A stretch of 64,000 nucleotides of DNA from a virus (IMGVR_UViG_3300042898_000589:1-64000), one strand, 5' to 3'. Shown: positions 43,940-52,361, numbered from the stretch's first letter. The notes: generated from the sequence alone by a model not told the origin. A program made the numbers and translations.

Positions 43940-45469
43940 ATGAAATTTCATCCTTCACAAATTGCCGTCGGTGACCTTGTGTATCGTATCGGCTACCTTG
44001 AAAACGGACTATGGACTGTCCGTAGTATCCAAGAGTCCATAGGCGGCGACAACGACATAGTAGACGTACTCAACCACAACGGACGACACGACTACGCCGC
44101 GTATCGCAGTCGCTTTATCCATAAGTCTATCGTTGACGCTATGGAGGTGGGGCGTGTATTGCTTGTACACAATCTTCGGTACGTTATTGAATCGGTTGAC
44201 TTCTCGTCGGGGTATATCAATATCTCCAATGTTGAAGGCGGCGGGATAGTTCGTCTTGACTATGACCACGTAAGCGGCGGTATAGAACTACTTCAAGAAA
44301 GTATTGAGTTGGTTGAATGTCAAGCTAATCCAATGTTAGTTCGCACTATTCCAAAGAATAGGTGTACCAAGTACAAAGATAAGTGGGTACTGACTAGCGA
44401 TATGCTTTGCACAGAGACAGAGCGTGACGAGGTTCCTTCTCACGCTTGGCGCTTTGACAGAGAGTATATTCAGTTATATCATTGCAACATACTCTTACTT
44501 CGCGATGAGTTAGACGACTTAGAGTATACCGAGGCAACGGCGGGTCGTGCAGAAGGTCACGCTATTCCTGTTGACGACTCAATCTATGTTGAGGACTCGG
44601 GCAATACGTACCACAGTGACGACCAAGGCAACTACTTCTATTGGTCTGACAGATTTGACCAATACGTAGAGGGCTGTGATAATGATAGCGATAGACACTC
44701 CTACCACGACGGTCCACGTCACGACTATTCCGACGGCGCTACTTATCGCTTCGGTGTAGAGGTAGAGAAAGAAGACTACGACGTACTCAGTAGTTATACA
44801 CTCAGTGAGTGCGACGATACGGGTTGGTCTCGTGAGGAGGACGGTTCACTTGACAGTGAGTCGGGCTATGAGTTCGTGTCCCCTATGTTTGACTTGTTCG
44901 GTGATAGGTTTGACGAGAGTCTTGCGGGACGTGTGGTTGCCGACCACGTTAACGGTGACTACTCTACTTCTTGTGGCGGGCATATGTCCTTCTCTATCAG
45001 GGGACACGACGGGCTAGAGACCTACAATCGTGTTAAGGGTTTCGTCCCCTTGATACTATCGCTGTACAGAGGTCGTCTAACTAACTCGTACTCAACAGCA
45101 TACAAAGACCCCGTAGGTCGTGGTCGTGGTGCTATCAACGTAGCGAATGGCTACGTAGAGTTCCGTGTGTTCGCTGCCGTGCGCAACGTACAGAATCTCA
45201 AGAATCGCCGTGACTTACTACGAGTTATGGCTAACAATCTTGACCGCTCACCGCTATACTTTATCCGTATGGCTATGGACGAGTCAAGTGAACTGCATCA
45301 AATCTTACGCCGCGCCTATGACCGTGACAAGTTATACGCCCGCATCGCATTGTGTGCGGGCATCGCTGAGGAGATGACGGGTAAGAACTATATGCGGTTC
45401 GTTACCTGTGTAGACAAAGACCAACGCGCTACCGCTAAGCGTAGCGCACAATCATTAATCCAAGAATAA
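43940..45469 (+). CDS. Amidoligase 1, GS-fold COOH-NH2 ligase (509 aa)
   Basis: I place the start at 43940 (MKFHPSQIAVGDLVYRIGY), 2 nt after the upstream stop; the frame extends to 43895 but overlaps that gene. The C-terminal 240 residues carry the putative amidoligase pattern (glutamine synthetase-like fold): YRFGVEVEKED near 269, GWSREEDGSLDSESGYEFVSP near 295 (split in two parts), SCGGHMSFS near 350, and YVEFRVFAAVRNVQNLKNRRD near 405 (in parts). The N-terminal 265 residues are an unrelated domain with a KOW/SH3-like start and an acidic Asp/Tyr-rich stretch. Known family members join an amine to a carboxylate with ATP. The partner is the next gene, a class II amidotransferase 6 nt on. Confidence 0.8.
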   Translation: MKFHPSQIAVGDLVYRIGYLENGLWTVRSIQESIGGDNDIVDVLNHNGRHDYAAYRSRFIHKSIVDAMEVGRVLLVHNLRYVIESVDFSSGYINISNVEGGGIVRLDYDHVSGGIELLQESIELVECQANPMLVRTIPKNRCTKYKDKWVLTSDMLCTETERDEVPSHAWRFDREYIQLYHCNILLLRDELDDLEYTEATAGRAEGHAIPVDDSIYVEDSGNTYHSDDQGNYFYWSDRFDQYVEGCDNDSDRHSYHDGPRHDYSDGATYRFGVEVEKEDYDVLSSYTLSECDDTGWSREEDGSLDSESGYEFVSPMFDLFGDRFDESLAGRVVADHVNGDYSTSCGGHMSFSIRGHDGLETYNRVKGFVPLILSLYRGRLTNSYSTAYKDPVGRGRGAINVANGYVEFRVFAAVRNVQNLKNRRDLLRVMANNLDRSPLYFIRMAMDESSELHQILRRAYDRDKLYARIALCAGIAEEMTGKNYMRFVTCVDKDQRATAKRSAQSLIQE

Positions 45470-45475
45470 TTTATT

Positions 45476-46312
45476 ATGTGTATCGCAATCCTTAACAAAG
45501 GCGGGCAAATCTCCCGCGAATCTTTACTCAACTGTTGGGAATCCAACGACGACGGCGCAGGTATCTTGTATGTCAACAACGACAAGCTCGGTGTGTACAA
45601 GCAACCTAACAAGGGACGCAAGTCCTTTGAGCAGTTCTACTCTACGTATCAACGACTCTATAATTCTAGTGCGGGTATGCCTATGCTACTGCACTTCCGT
45701 ATCGCTACGCACGGGTTCGGTGATAAGTTCCTTCACCCATTCCTTGTATCAGATACGCTAGGTCTAGTACACAACGGCATCATCAGCGGGCTAGGTGACC
45801 ACAACTACTCAGATACCGCTGAGTTCCGTGACATTATTGCGGGTGTTCCCGACGAGTGGAAGCAAGACGTATCGCTGTTCTCTATCCCACTTGTTGACCA
45901 AGTTACTGCCGACCTACTAGGTACGTACAACAAGGTCATCTTCCTAGATGCACAAGGCGACCACGTTATCTACAACGAGGAGTCGGGTATATGGGACGAA
46001 GACAATTGGTATTCCAATAGTGCTTATCGTTCTCGTGTCCGCTACTATGGACACTACGCACAGCCACTGTCAACTGCCGCCACAAAGTATTATGGGTGGG
46101 ACGAAGACGATTTGATTGACGGTGTTGATGACAAGCGCACACAAGATTACTACGACGAGATTACTGATGACCTCACCGAAGAATTGTTTGACTGTGCTGA
46201 GTGTCTTGAGACTTGTCAAGTAGACGGAGATGCTCAGTGTGTGTCTTGCGGGTCATACAATCCCGCTGCTGTTGACTATGTATTACGTAAAAACTATGCT
46301 GATTTATTATGA
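45476..46312 (+). CDS. Class II glutamine amidotransferase 1 with zinc ribbon (278 aa)
   Basis: The Ntn-hydrolase fold is shown by MCIAI at the N-terminus, with Cys2 as nucleophile after Met removal, HFRIATHG near residue 76, and HNG near 100. It should hydrolyse glutamine to supply ammonia. A CAECLETC...CVSCG zinc-ribbon is present at about 240-262, absent in its paralogue. ATG 45476 is 6 nt after amidoligase 1, and its TGA overlaps amidoligase 2 (ATGA). The context says it feeds ammonia to an amidoligase. Confidence 0.85.
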   Translation: MCIAILNKGGQISRESLLNCWESNDDGAGILYVNNDKLGVYKQPNKGRKSFEQFYSTYQRLYNSSAGMPMLLHFRIATHGFGDKFLHPFLVSDTLGLVHNGIISGLGDHNYSDTAEFRDIIAGVPDEWKQDVSLFSIPLVDQVTADLLGTYNKVIFLDAQGDHVIYNEESGIWDEDNWYSNSAYRSRVRYYGHYAQPLSTAATKYYGWDEDDLIDGVDDKRTQDYYDEITDDLTEELFDCAECLETCQVDGDAQCVSCGSYNPAAVDYVLRKNYADLL

Positions 46313-47883
46313 TAACTTACAATGTAATTGAACGCAAGTTCTACAACTCAGAGGGCGGAGTGTCCTCGGGTGCTATGTCTATCTACCGAGATTGTCTAAG
46401 CGTCCTCAATCAAGGTAATCACATACCCTTTACTCTGTTTGCTACGCATCGTACTCACTCTATCAATGGTAGTATGATAGACCTTGTACGTTCTCAACAG
46501 TATGTACTCAGTGAGGATAGTACGGGGCGAAGACTAAGCGGCAATCCCCAAGATAATCATATATCTGTTGCAGGTGATGGTTACACGTACGATACCGTTG
46601 ACTTTCTATCCCCGTTTGTTTGTTTCGTCAACCGAGTTGACGACGACCTAACTATCAACTATGTTAACGGTCTCAGCATTGTTGTAATGCCAGGAGTCTG
46701 CCCATCTAGTGATGCTTCTCGTATAGTAACTACTCATTTGCTTGACAGCAATGGAGAAGTTGAGGAAGAGTTCATTGCAACTGTTGATAACGTGGGTGCT
46801 ATCAGGGTTATTAACTCAGCAATCTTTGAACACGGCACAGCATTTATGCAACACATAAGTGCACTACCTAGTCAAGACAGTGAGTCCTTGCCAAGCAATA
46901 GACATACGAACGAGCTCATCCATATGTCGTCAACACCTAGAGCCATAGATGATAGCCGTGGTCCTCGTCTATTCCGATACCATCACGGACCACGAGGCAA
47001 CAAACTTATTGGTTCTGATAACTTCCGCATAGGGTTTGAGGTAGAGAAAGAAGATGAGGTATCGCGTAACAAGTACGCTGCCCGTGTCGTTTCCAAAGAA
47101 ACTATGTGGTCTAAGGAACGTGATGGTTCACTTTGTGAAAGAAGCGGGTTTGAGTTAGTGTCACCTGTCTATGGACTGTATGAGTCAGTGCTTGACGATG
47201 ACCTCAAGATGGACATCTTGCGGGAGCATATCAACGCTGACATATCATCTAGTTGCGGCGGTCACGTCCACCTATCCAAGCGTGCCACGACTGGAGAGGA
47301 GTTGTTTGACTCTCTATCTTCTTGGATACCAATGATTTACTCACTGTATGTTGGTCGTATCCATCGTCACTACTGCCGAGTCAAGAAGAACGATGACATC
47401 ATAAACGGAGAGGATAAGTACCAATCAATACGAATCTTTGATGACCGTGTTGAGTTCCGTATCATCTCTGCTGTACGTGACGTTGACAATCTAGTATGGC
47501 GTCGTGACTTGTTTCGTATCATCTGCCGCAACCTAGACATCACTCCCTTCTCTGTTGTGTCTATGCTTAGTGACAAGAAGTCCGAACTCTATAAGCATCT
47601 TGCCGAGGTGTACTCAGAGTCTAGCATCCGTAAGAAACTTAAACTCTATGCTTTCTTTGCGGACGAACTGCTTGACGTTGAGCATAAGGTAAGTATGGAC
47701 GGTGTTCGTGCCGCTGATATGTTCTCTAGTGCACAGATTCAACACCTTAAGAACCATCAGTTCAACCTAGGTGATGACGATGGTGCTAATGCTGCTACTA
47801 TCTCAGCAGTTAGGATAAACAACTCCTTCATTGTATCAGACACAGTTCCAACCTTCCTACCATCAGATACTTTACCCTATTAA
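46309..47883 (+). CDS. Amidoligase 2, GS-fold COOH-NH2 ligase (524 aa)
   Basis: This is a diverged paralogue of amidoligase 1. Shared motifs are FRIGFEVEKED near 239, MWSKERDGSL, GFELVSPVY, SCGGHVHLS (the canonical CGGHVH here) and VEFRIISAVRDVDNL. The N-terminal 235 residues are unrelated to the other copy, with only a Y-H-x-G-P-R segment in common. The two ligases may thus act on different substrates. The gene overlaps amidotransferase 1 by 4 nt and lies 12 nt before amidotransferase 2. Confidence 0.8.
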   Translation: MITYNVIERKFYNSEGGVSSGAMSIYRDCLSVLNQGNHIPFTLFATHRTHSINGSMIDLVRSQQYVLSEDSTGRRLSGNPQDNHISVAGDGYTYDTVDFLSPFVCFVNRVDDDLTINYVNGLSIVVMPGVCPSSDASRIVTTHLLDSNGEVEEEFIATVDNVGAIRVINSAIFEHGTAFMQHISALPSQDSESLPSNRHTNELIHMSSTPRAIDDSRGPRLFRYHHGPRGNKLIGSDNFRIGFEVEKEDEVSRNKYAARVVSKETMWSKERDGSLCERSGFELVSPVYGLYESVLDDDLKMDILREHINADISSSCGGHVHLSKRATTGEELFDSLSSWIPMIYSLYVGRIHRHYCRVKKNDDIINGEDKYQSIRIFDDRVEFRIISAVRDVDNLVWRRDLFRIICRNLDITPFSVVSMLSDKKSELYKHLAEVYSESSIRKKLKLYAFFADELLDVEHKVSMDGVRAADMFSSAQIQHLKNHQFNLGDDDGANAATISAVRINNSFIVSDTVPTFLPSDTLPY

Positions 47884-47895
47884 TTGTAATAACCT

Positions 47896-48978
47896 ATGTG
47901 TATAATTGTAGTAAACAAAGAGGGGCGTGACATCGCTGCCCCTATCATTGACAAGTGTATAACTAATAACCCGCACGGATTCGGCATCTATTTCCTTGAC
48001 GACCAGCGTCTGCACAAGACTATGGATATGGACGAGGCACGCTATATGCTAGCGTCACGCCGACCATACGTAGCCCACTGCCGATACGCTACCGTCGGAG
48101 AGAAGACAGTAGACAACGTGCATCCCTTTGAGGTTCAGGAAGATGCGTTCTTATTCCACAACGGAACAGTACGCACACGCCCCGAGGATACAACCAAGTC
48201 TGACTCTTGGGCATTGGCTCAACTCATCTCCCGCTATGACCCTATGGGTGATGAGGTACAGCACATCCTTGAGATGACTGACTCACGATTCTGTATTGTC
48301 AAGGGCAACGAGTTCAAGTTATTCAATGAGGACTTATGGCACGAGCACGAGGGTGTTATGTACTCCAAGGATAACGTACTGCCATCTGAGTTAGTGTTTG
48401 TTTATGAGGCATCACTTCTCAAGCACGACTCGTACCATACTAAGTTTCTTACCGATGCAGGTGAAGCGTATCTAGAAAATGCTTACCTTTACCGACTGAA
48501 AAGAGGTACTCTTGTGAAGGGTTGTATGGTACACGAAAAGGATAAGCACATTATTGAGGGCTGTTTGTTCAGCGGCGTCACTCAGTATGACCTCGGCAAT
48601 CTAGATAGATTCCACGCGGGCGCTAGGCGTACGTCTGTTACTGTCAAAGACCTTGACGGTAATAGTATCCGTGCTATCACTTGGTTGTATGACTTCCCTA
48701 CTACTGAGTGTGATTGGGGTAGCCACTCTATGGACTTCACACCTACATATTGGCACGGCAACTTGAACCTGCCAGCCACATCAATAGACCCCTTCACCAA
48801 GTTCTGCCGCGAGACATATGATAGTTACCTACCTACTACACACACAGCACAGCAGACAGCTAATTGGATGGAGACTAAGAAGTTTAATCTAGAAAGAATA
48901 GTCAACTACTACACAGACAAGACGGGATTCGTTCCCACTATCAGTCAATTGAATAACAAATTAATCTATATGTCATAA
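47896..48978 (+). CDS. Class II glutamine amidotransferase 2 (360 aa)
   Basis: MCIIVVN gives the Cys2 nucleophile, followed by GFGIYFLDD, AHCRYATVG near 70 and FHNGTVR near 95. The order and spacing match the class II amidotransferase domain. A C-terminal extension of about 180 residues has no zinc ribbon and no recognised domain. TAATG couples it to the next gene (48976-48980). It completes a two-unit ligase/amidotransferase operon. Confidence 0.85.
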   Translation: MCIIVVNKEGRDIAAPIIDKCITNNPHGFGIYFLDDQRLHKTMDMDEARYMLASRRPYVAHCRYATVGEKTVDNVHPFEVQEDAFLFHNGTVRTRPEDTTKSDSWALAQLISRYDPMGDEVQHILEMTDSRFCIVKGNEFKLFNEDLWHEHEGVMYSKDNVLPSELVFVYEASLLKHDSYHTKFLTDAGEAYLENAYLYRLKRGTLVKGCMVHEKDKHIIEGCLFSGVTQYDLGNLDRFHAGARRTSVTVKDLDGNSIRAITWLYDFPTTECDWGSHSMDFTPTYWHGNLNLPATSIDPFTKFCRETYDSYLPTTHTAQQTANWMETKKFNLERIVNYYTDKTGFVPTISQLNNKLIYMS

Positions 48979-49214
48979 TGCAAGAAGTAAAACGCACATA
49001 CCGATTCGAGCGCGAGTATCTTAATCACCGCTCAGAGAACTCTAAAGTAGTAACAGAAGTAGAAGTTGACTTCTCTAACAAGACTTTCTTTATTGACAAC
49101 GTGACCACGCATAACTTCCACGGTCACTGTACCGACTACCACCTACCGAAGATGGTAGCCTCACTTGAAATCCAATTAGAAGCAATCTATGCCGTCCAAC
49201 AATTACTTTCGTGA
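48978..49214 (+). CDS. Hypothetical protein (78 aa)
   Basis: The N-terminal half is beta (KVVTEVEVDFSNKTFFIDNV) with THNFHGHC, then a helix (SLEIQLEAIYAVQQLL). It is coupled to the amidotransferase gene by TAATG and overlaps the next gene by 26 nt. It may be an accessory to the cassette. No family recognised. Confidence 0.6.
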   Translation: MQEVKRTYRFEREYLNHRSENSKVVTEVEVDFSNKTFFIDNVTTHNFHGHCTDYHLPKMVASLEIQLEAIYAVQQLLS

Positions 49215-49353
49215 GACGTATGACTTCCTCCAACTCCGCGTCGAGGCAATGGAGAAGCACATACAAAAACTAGAGGCCGAGCTTGCTGCCTGCGAAGCAA
49301 GAGAAGTACAACAGATGATTGATGAGCGATGCTCAAACGATATGGTATCTTGA
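49189..49353 (+). CDS. Small coiled-coil protein (54 aa)
   Basis: The frame from ATG 49189 to TGA 49351-49353 encodes a heptad-like helix (FLQLRVEAMEKHIQKLEAEL). It overlaps both neighbours (26 and 32 nt). Composition and packing support it although it is short. Function unknown. Confidence 0.55.
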   Translation: MPSNNYFRETYDFLQLRVEAMEKHIQKLEAELAACEAREVQQMIDERCSNDMVS

Positions 49354-49579
49354 GGTTGAGGTCAAGTATCTAAAGAAGAACGTATACTTCTTCAAGGACA
49401 CTTGGATTATATCTAGGTACGATAACATCAGAGACATCACCCGCTGTGACCATAAGACTTTCCACGGATTCGCTGGACTACACACTAGAATCTATGGTGC
49501 TGCTTATAAATCACAGCGGGAAATCATCATCACCAAAATCAAATCTAAAATTCCAATCGGTAAAGTATCACCACAATGA
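49322..49579 (+). CDS. Hypothetical protein (85 aa)
   Basis: I use the ATG at 49322; a TTG one codon upstream is less likely. The product is basic with aromatic-rich strands (KKNVYFFKDTWIISRYDN) and a terminal KIKSKIPIG. It overlaps the next gene by ATGA. Function unknown. Confidence 0.55.
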   Translation: MSDAQTIWYLEVEVKYLKKNVYFFKDTWIISRYDNIRDITRCDHKTFHGFAGLHTRIYGAAYKSQREIIITKIKSKIPIGKVSPQ

Positions 49580-49818
49580 AACTAAACGAAGAACAATTCC
49601 AACAGTCAGAATTCAAAATCAAACTGAAAGTAGACAGTAAGTTCTACGATGTAACTGTAAAGCCAGACAGCGATGAGATGTGGGTACCTATCGGAGACAC
49701 ACCATACGATATGTATATGTATGTCGGTACTGATAAGCATCTGAATATCAGTGTGTTGAAGTTCGCTGAGCCGCACGTTAAAGTTAACTTTGAAATCGTA
49801 TCAATTAAAATCAAATGA
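49576..49818 (+). CDS. Hypothetical beta-rich protein (80 aa)
   Basis: Regular strands (FKIKLKVDSKFYDVTVKPD, then VKVNFEIVSIKIK) suggest a small beta sandwich. It is coupled by ATGA at both ends, upstream and to the cell-wall hydrolase. Function unknown. Confidence 0.6.
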   Translation: MKLNEEQFQQSEFKIKLKVDSKFYDVTVKPDSDEMWVPIGDTPYDMYMYVGTDKHLNISVLKFAEPHVKVNFEIVSIKIK

Positions 49819-50366
49819 TATACAAGTTCAACAAGGAGACGCTCACCTTTGATAGGGTGGGCTCTCCAACTAAGAGGCTGTTCGCAGCCATATCACTAAC
49901 AGCATTACTATCAGTAGCGGGAGGCGTACTGATGGGGAGTCGTGAGATATACACGCCCGAAGAAGTTATCCAAGTAAACATTAATGAGGAACCCTTCTCT
50001 GAGCAGGCTCTCGTTAGACTACTGAAGAAGATGAACCTTAAGTATCCGCACATCGCTCTTGCTCAAGCAAAGATTGAAAGCGGTGGGTATAAGTCCTTCT
50101 TATTCAGAGAGAACAACAACCTGTTTGGTATGCGTGAGGCTAAGGTCAGAGTCAATATGGCTATGGGTACACGACATAAGCACGCCTACTATGAGTCGTG
50201 GCAAGAGAGTGTCATCGACTATGCTATGTGGTGTGCTACCTATGGTGCTAAGTGTAAGACAGAAGACCAGTTCCTCAATCTATTGGCGGGCTATGCTGAA
50301 GCATCTCAGTACAAGGAGACAATCATCAGTGTAGTTAACAAGAACAATCTTAAATCTAAGTTCTAA
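49815..50366 (+). CDS. Membrane-anchored glucosaminidase-like cell-wall hydrolase (183 aa)
   Basis: A membrane segment at about residues 22-40 (LFAAISLTALLSVAGGVL) leads to a domain with YPHIALAQAKIESGGYKS, NNLFGMR and YYESWQESVIDYAMW, the pattern of the mannosyl-glycoprotein endo-beta-N-acetylglucosaminidase family. The Glu in KIESG is the probable catalytic acid. It would act on peptidoglycan from the inner membrane. It is in the early operon, near the amidoligase cassette, and not beside the endolysin at 63 kb, so it may have a role other than lysis. Confidence 0.75.
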   Translation: MIYKFNKETLTFDRVGSPTKRLFAAISLTALLSVAGGVLMGSREIYTPEEVIQVNINEEPFSEQALVRLLKKMNLKYPHIALAQAKIESGGYKSFLFRENNNLFGMREAKVRVNMAMGTRHKHAYYESWQESVIDYAMWCATYGAKCKTEDQFLNLLAGYAEASQYKETIISVVNKNNLKSKF

Positions 50367-50647
50367 TGTCACGTAAGACACGCAAACAAAAGGTAGATGA
50401 GGTATCGCAAGAACTCATCAATGAGATGTTCAGAATCGCTGGACATAACGTAACCTTTGAAGACGTCAAAGGACGAACAGATGATTGGTACACCCAATGG
50501 ACTATCACACCGCAACAGAATGAGGAGTGGAAGAAGTTCGGTGTAGCACTAATCAGAACAAAGCTCAAGCTCCCTAAGAAAATAGCCGAGCTTGAGATGG
50601 CACACTTCTCACTTGCTTACGGATTAAAATTTTCAGAATGGTACTAG
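50366..50647 (+). CDS. Hypothetical protein (93 aa)
   Basis: A helical N-terminus (KQKVDEVSQELINEMFRIAG) and a WTITPQQNEEWKKFG motif near residue 47, then a basic stretch. It shares one base with the upstream stop (TAATG) and overlaps the phosphatase by 10 nt. No family recognised. Confidence 0.6.
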   Translation: MSRKTRKQKVDEVSQELINEMFRIAGHNVTFEDVKGRTDDWYTQWTITPQQNEEWKKFGVALIRTKLKLPKKIAELEMAHFSLAYGLKFSEWY

Positions 50648-51363
50648 TATTAGGAGACACCCACGGCAGGGACAATTGGAAGCGGGCAATAGACAATCAC
50701 ACACCCGATAAGGTTGTGTTCCTTGGTGATTACTTTGACTCCTTTGATATCTCTTCTGGCAAACAAGTTCTCAACTTCAACGACATCGTAGAGTATAAGA
50801 AGACAGCAGAGATGCCTGTCGTACTTCTTATCGGTAACCACGACCACCACTACATCAAGCCTAGTGATGGCGGTATAGGGACAGAGAGGTACAGTGGCTA
50901 TCAGTACGCTAATGCCGCTGAGATTAAGGCTGCAATAACAGAACACAGAGAACATCTATGCATTGCACACCTAGACAATGGGTTTCTGTTCACTCACGCT
51001 GGGCTTAGCCCCATATGGTTGAGCAAGAACATTCCTGGATATGATATGGATGTAGTTGATAAGCAACTGAATGAACTGTATGCAACTGACTCACGTCGCT
51101 TCGACTTCAATGATAGTACTGTCAACCCTTACGGTGATGACGTTAGGCAAGGGCCTCTTTGGATTCGTCCTATGTCTTTATTCAACTCAAATAAGGGGCG
51201 GGACAGAGTGCCATACAACCAAATGGTAGGGCACACACAAGTCAAGAGCATTATGGATACAGTAAACAACCCTAAGATGAGTGGCTTCTTTCTTATTGAT
51301 GCTATGGAAGATGGTGGGTACGTAACTATTGAGGATGGCGTTGTTATCCCACACGTTTTGTAG
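50638..51363 (+). CDS. Calcineurin-like (PPP-type) metallophosphatase (241 aa)
   Basis: All classic motifs are visible: GDTHGR near residue 6, GDYFDS near 31, GNHDHHY near 66, THAGLS near 119, and GHTQ near 198. The PPP family covers protein phosphatases and diadenosine tetraphosphatases; lambda-like phages encode similar enzymes. The substrate cannot be read from the sequence. It lies between two small genes in the early operon. Confidence 0.85.
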   Translation: MVLVLGDTHGRDNWKRAIDNHTPDKVVFLGDYFDSFDISSGKQVLNFNDIVEYKKTAEMPVVLLIGNHDHHYIKPSDGGIGTERYSGYQYANAAEIKAAITEHREHLCIAHLDNGFLFTHAGLSPIWLSKNIPGYDMDVVDKQLNELYATDSRRFDFNDSTVNPYGDDVRQGPLWIRPMSLFNSNKGRDRVPYNQMVGHTQVKSIMDTVNNPKMSGFFLIDAMEDGGYVTIEDGVVIPHVL

Positions 51364-51379
51364 TATGAAAAACTTTTCT

Positions 51380-51387
51380 TATCTTTG
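51380..51387 (+). promoter_or_regulatory. -7 element TATCTTTG before zinc-finger gene and tRNA
   Basis: The element ends 4 nt before a GTG start codon at 51392. It would transcribe the small zinc protein and the tRNA together. Confidence 0.65.
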
Positions 51388-51391
51388 AGGC

Positions 51392-51535
51392 GTGGACAAC
51401 TTTCCTTCACAATGGGACTTCGAAGGCGTGCGTACGTGCCTGTATTGCAGTGAGATGCTCAATGCTCACCGCCCGCTGGACTTGTATTGTAGTGATGACT
51501 GTGAGTCCACACATACAAAGACAAGAATATACTAG
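51392..51535 (+). CDS. Small zinc-ribbon protein with GTG start (47 aa)
   Basis: The frame from GTG 51392 to TAG 51533-51535 carries CLYC and CSDDC (Cys-x2-Cys and Cys-x3-Cys spaced by about 15 residues), a small zinc-binding fold. The GTG is chosen because the -7 element is 4 nt upstream, as at other leaderless starts. The last base of the stop codon is the first base of the tRNA. Function unknown, possibly nucleic-acid binding. Confidence 0.6.
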   Translation: MDNFPSQWDFEGVRTCLYCSEMLNAHRPLDLYCSDDCESTHTKTRIY

Positions 51536-51606
51536 GCCTCATAGTTTAACGCATAAAACTCTCCTCTTCTAAAGGAGTAATGACAGTTGGATTCTGTCTG
51601 AGGCTA
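51535..51606 (+). tRNA. tRNA-Arg, anticodon TCT
   Basis: A full cloverleaf can be drawn: acceptor 51535-51541 with 51599-51605 (one G-T at the first pair); D stem GTTT/AAAC (51544-51547, 51556-51559); anticodon stem CTCCT/AGGAG (51561-51565, 51573-51577) with loop CTTCTAA and anticodon TCT at 51568-51570; 4-nt variable loop; and T stem GACAG/CTGTC (51582-51586, 51594-51598). The discriminator base is A at 51606. CCA is not encoded. The T loop is TTGGATT and the D loop lacks GG, so the normal G19-C56 pair looks replaced by C19-G56. It decodes AGA. Confidence 0.8.
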
Positions 51607-51624
51607 CAAATTAAATTATTAATT

Positions 51625-52227
51625 ATGAACAAGTTAGAATTCTTAGACATTTACTTGTCACCATTCAAGAGTCCGAAGATGAAGTTCTACTTCGGCAAGA
51701 CCAAGATTGGTACTCCTTACTTCCTCCCGCGTAAGTTCGTAAAGAACACACCCGAGAACGCACTGAAGGAAGCTAAGCGTAGGCAGGCTGAGATGATATA
51801 CGAAAGGGATAACAACCCTGAGAATCCATTCACCTCTCGCATACCAACGATTGAATCTATCATCAGTGAGATGAAGTATGACCGCATACCTGTGACCAAG
51901 AGATTCTCTATCGACCTTGTGCCATTGGGGTACAAGACTAAGTGGTCTGAGACTGACTATAGATTTGAGTGGTCGCCACGCCTGTCTATTGTAGCCTTTG
52001 GTTATCAGTTCGCTATCACTTGGGAAGCGCCAGTTGAATCGGTGTACTACTGGGAGGCGTTCCTTCTGTACAACAATCACATTAAAACTTTCTTATCTGA
52101 TAAGCCTATGCGGGAGAGGGTTAGTATGTGTAGGGATTTATTCCCGATGTCCTTTACTGAGTACAAGAAGGATAGCAAGAGAACATTCGATGAGTATGAT
52201 ACAATCTTAAAGAAGAAGTACCTATGA
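51625..52227 (+). CDS. Hypothetical protein (200 aa)
   Basis: I start at ATG 51625, after the tRNA; the frame extends back to 51580, inside the tRNA. The protein has a basic N-terminus (FKSPKMKFYFGKTKIG), a helix near residue 42 (ALKEAKRRQAEMIYE) and a central beta region with many Trp and Tyr (WSETDYRFEWSPRLS). Its TGA overlaps the next ATG. Proteins of this kind recur in Bacteroidota phages but I know of no function. Confidence 0.65.
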   Translation: MNKLEFLDIYLSPFKSPKMKFYFGKTKIGTPYFLPRKFVKNTPENALKEAKRRQAEMIYERDNNPENPFTSRIPTIESIISEMKYDRIPVTKRFSIDLVPLGYKTKWSETDYRFEWSPRLSIVAFGYQFAITWEAPVESVYYWEAFLLYNNHIKTFLSDKPMRERVSMCRDLFPMSFTEYKKDSKRTFDEYDTILKKKYL

Positions 52228-52361
52228 AGGAAGACTGCAGCAAGTGTGAGCAGACAGTAGCTAACTGCGAATGCCACATCCCGCTAAGGGAAAAGCACAA
52301 GGGTCTGTTCAATATGGTAGACCTATTCAAGAAGATAACATCTAATAAGAAAGGGTTATAG
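52224..52361 (+). CDS. Small Cys-rich protein (45 aa)
   Basis: The ATG overlaps the preceding stop (ATGA). Cysteines in the order CSKC...CECH suggest one zinc site, followed by a basic helix (LFNMVDLFKKITSNKK). Function unknown. Confidence 0.55.
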   Translation: MKEDCSKCEQTVANCECHIPLREKHKGLFNMVDLFKKITSNKKGL

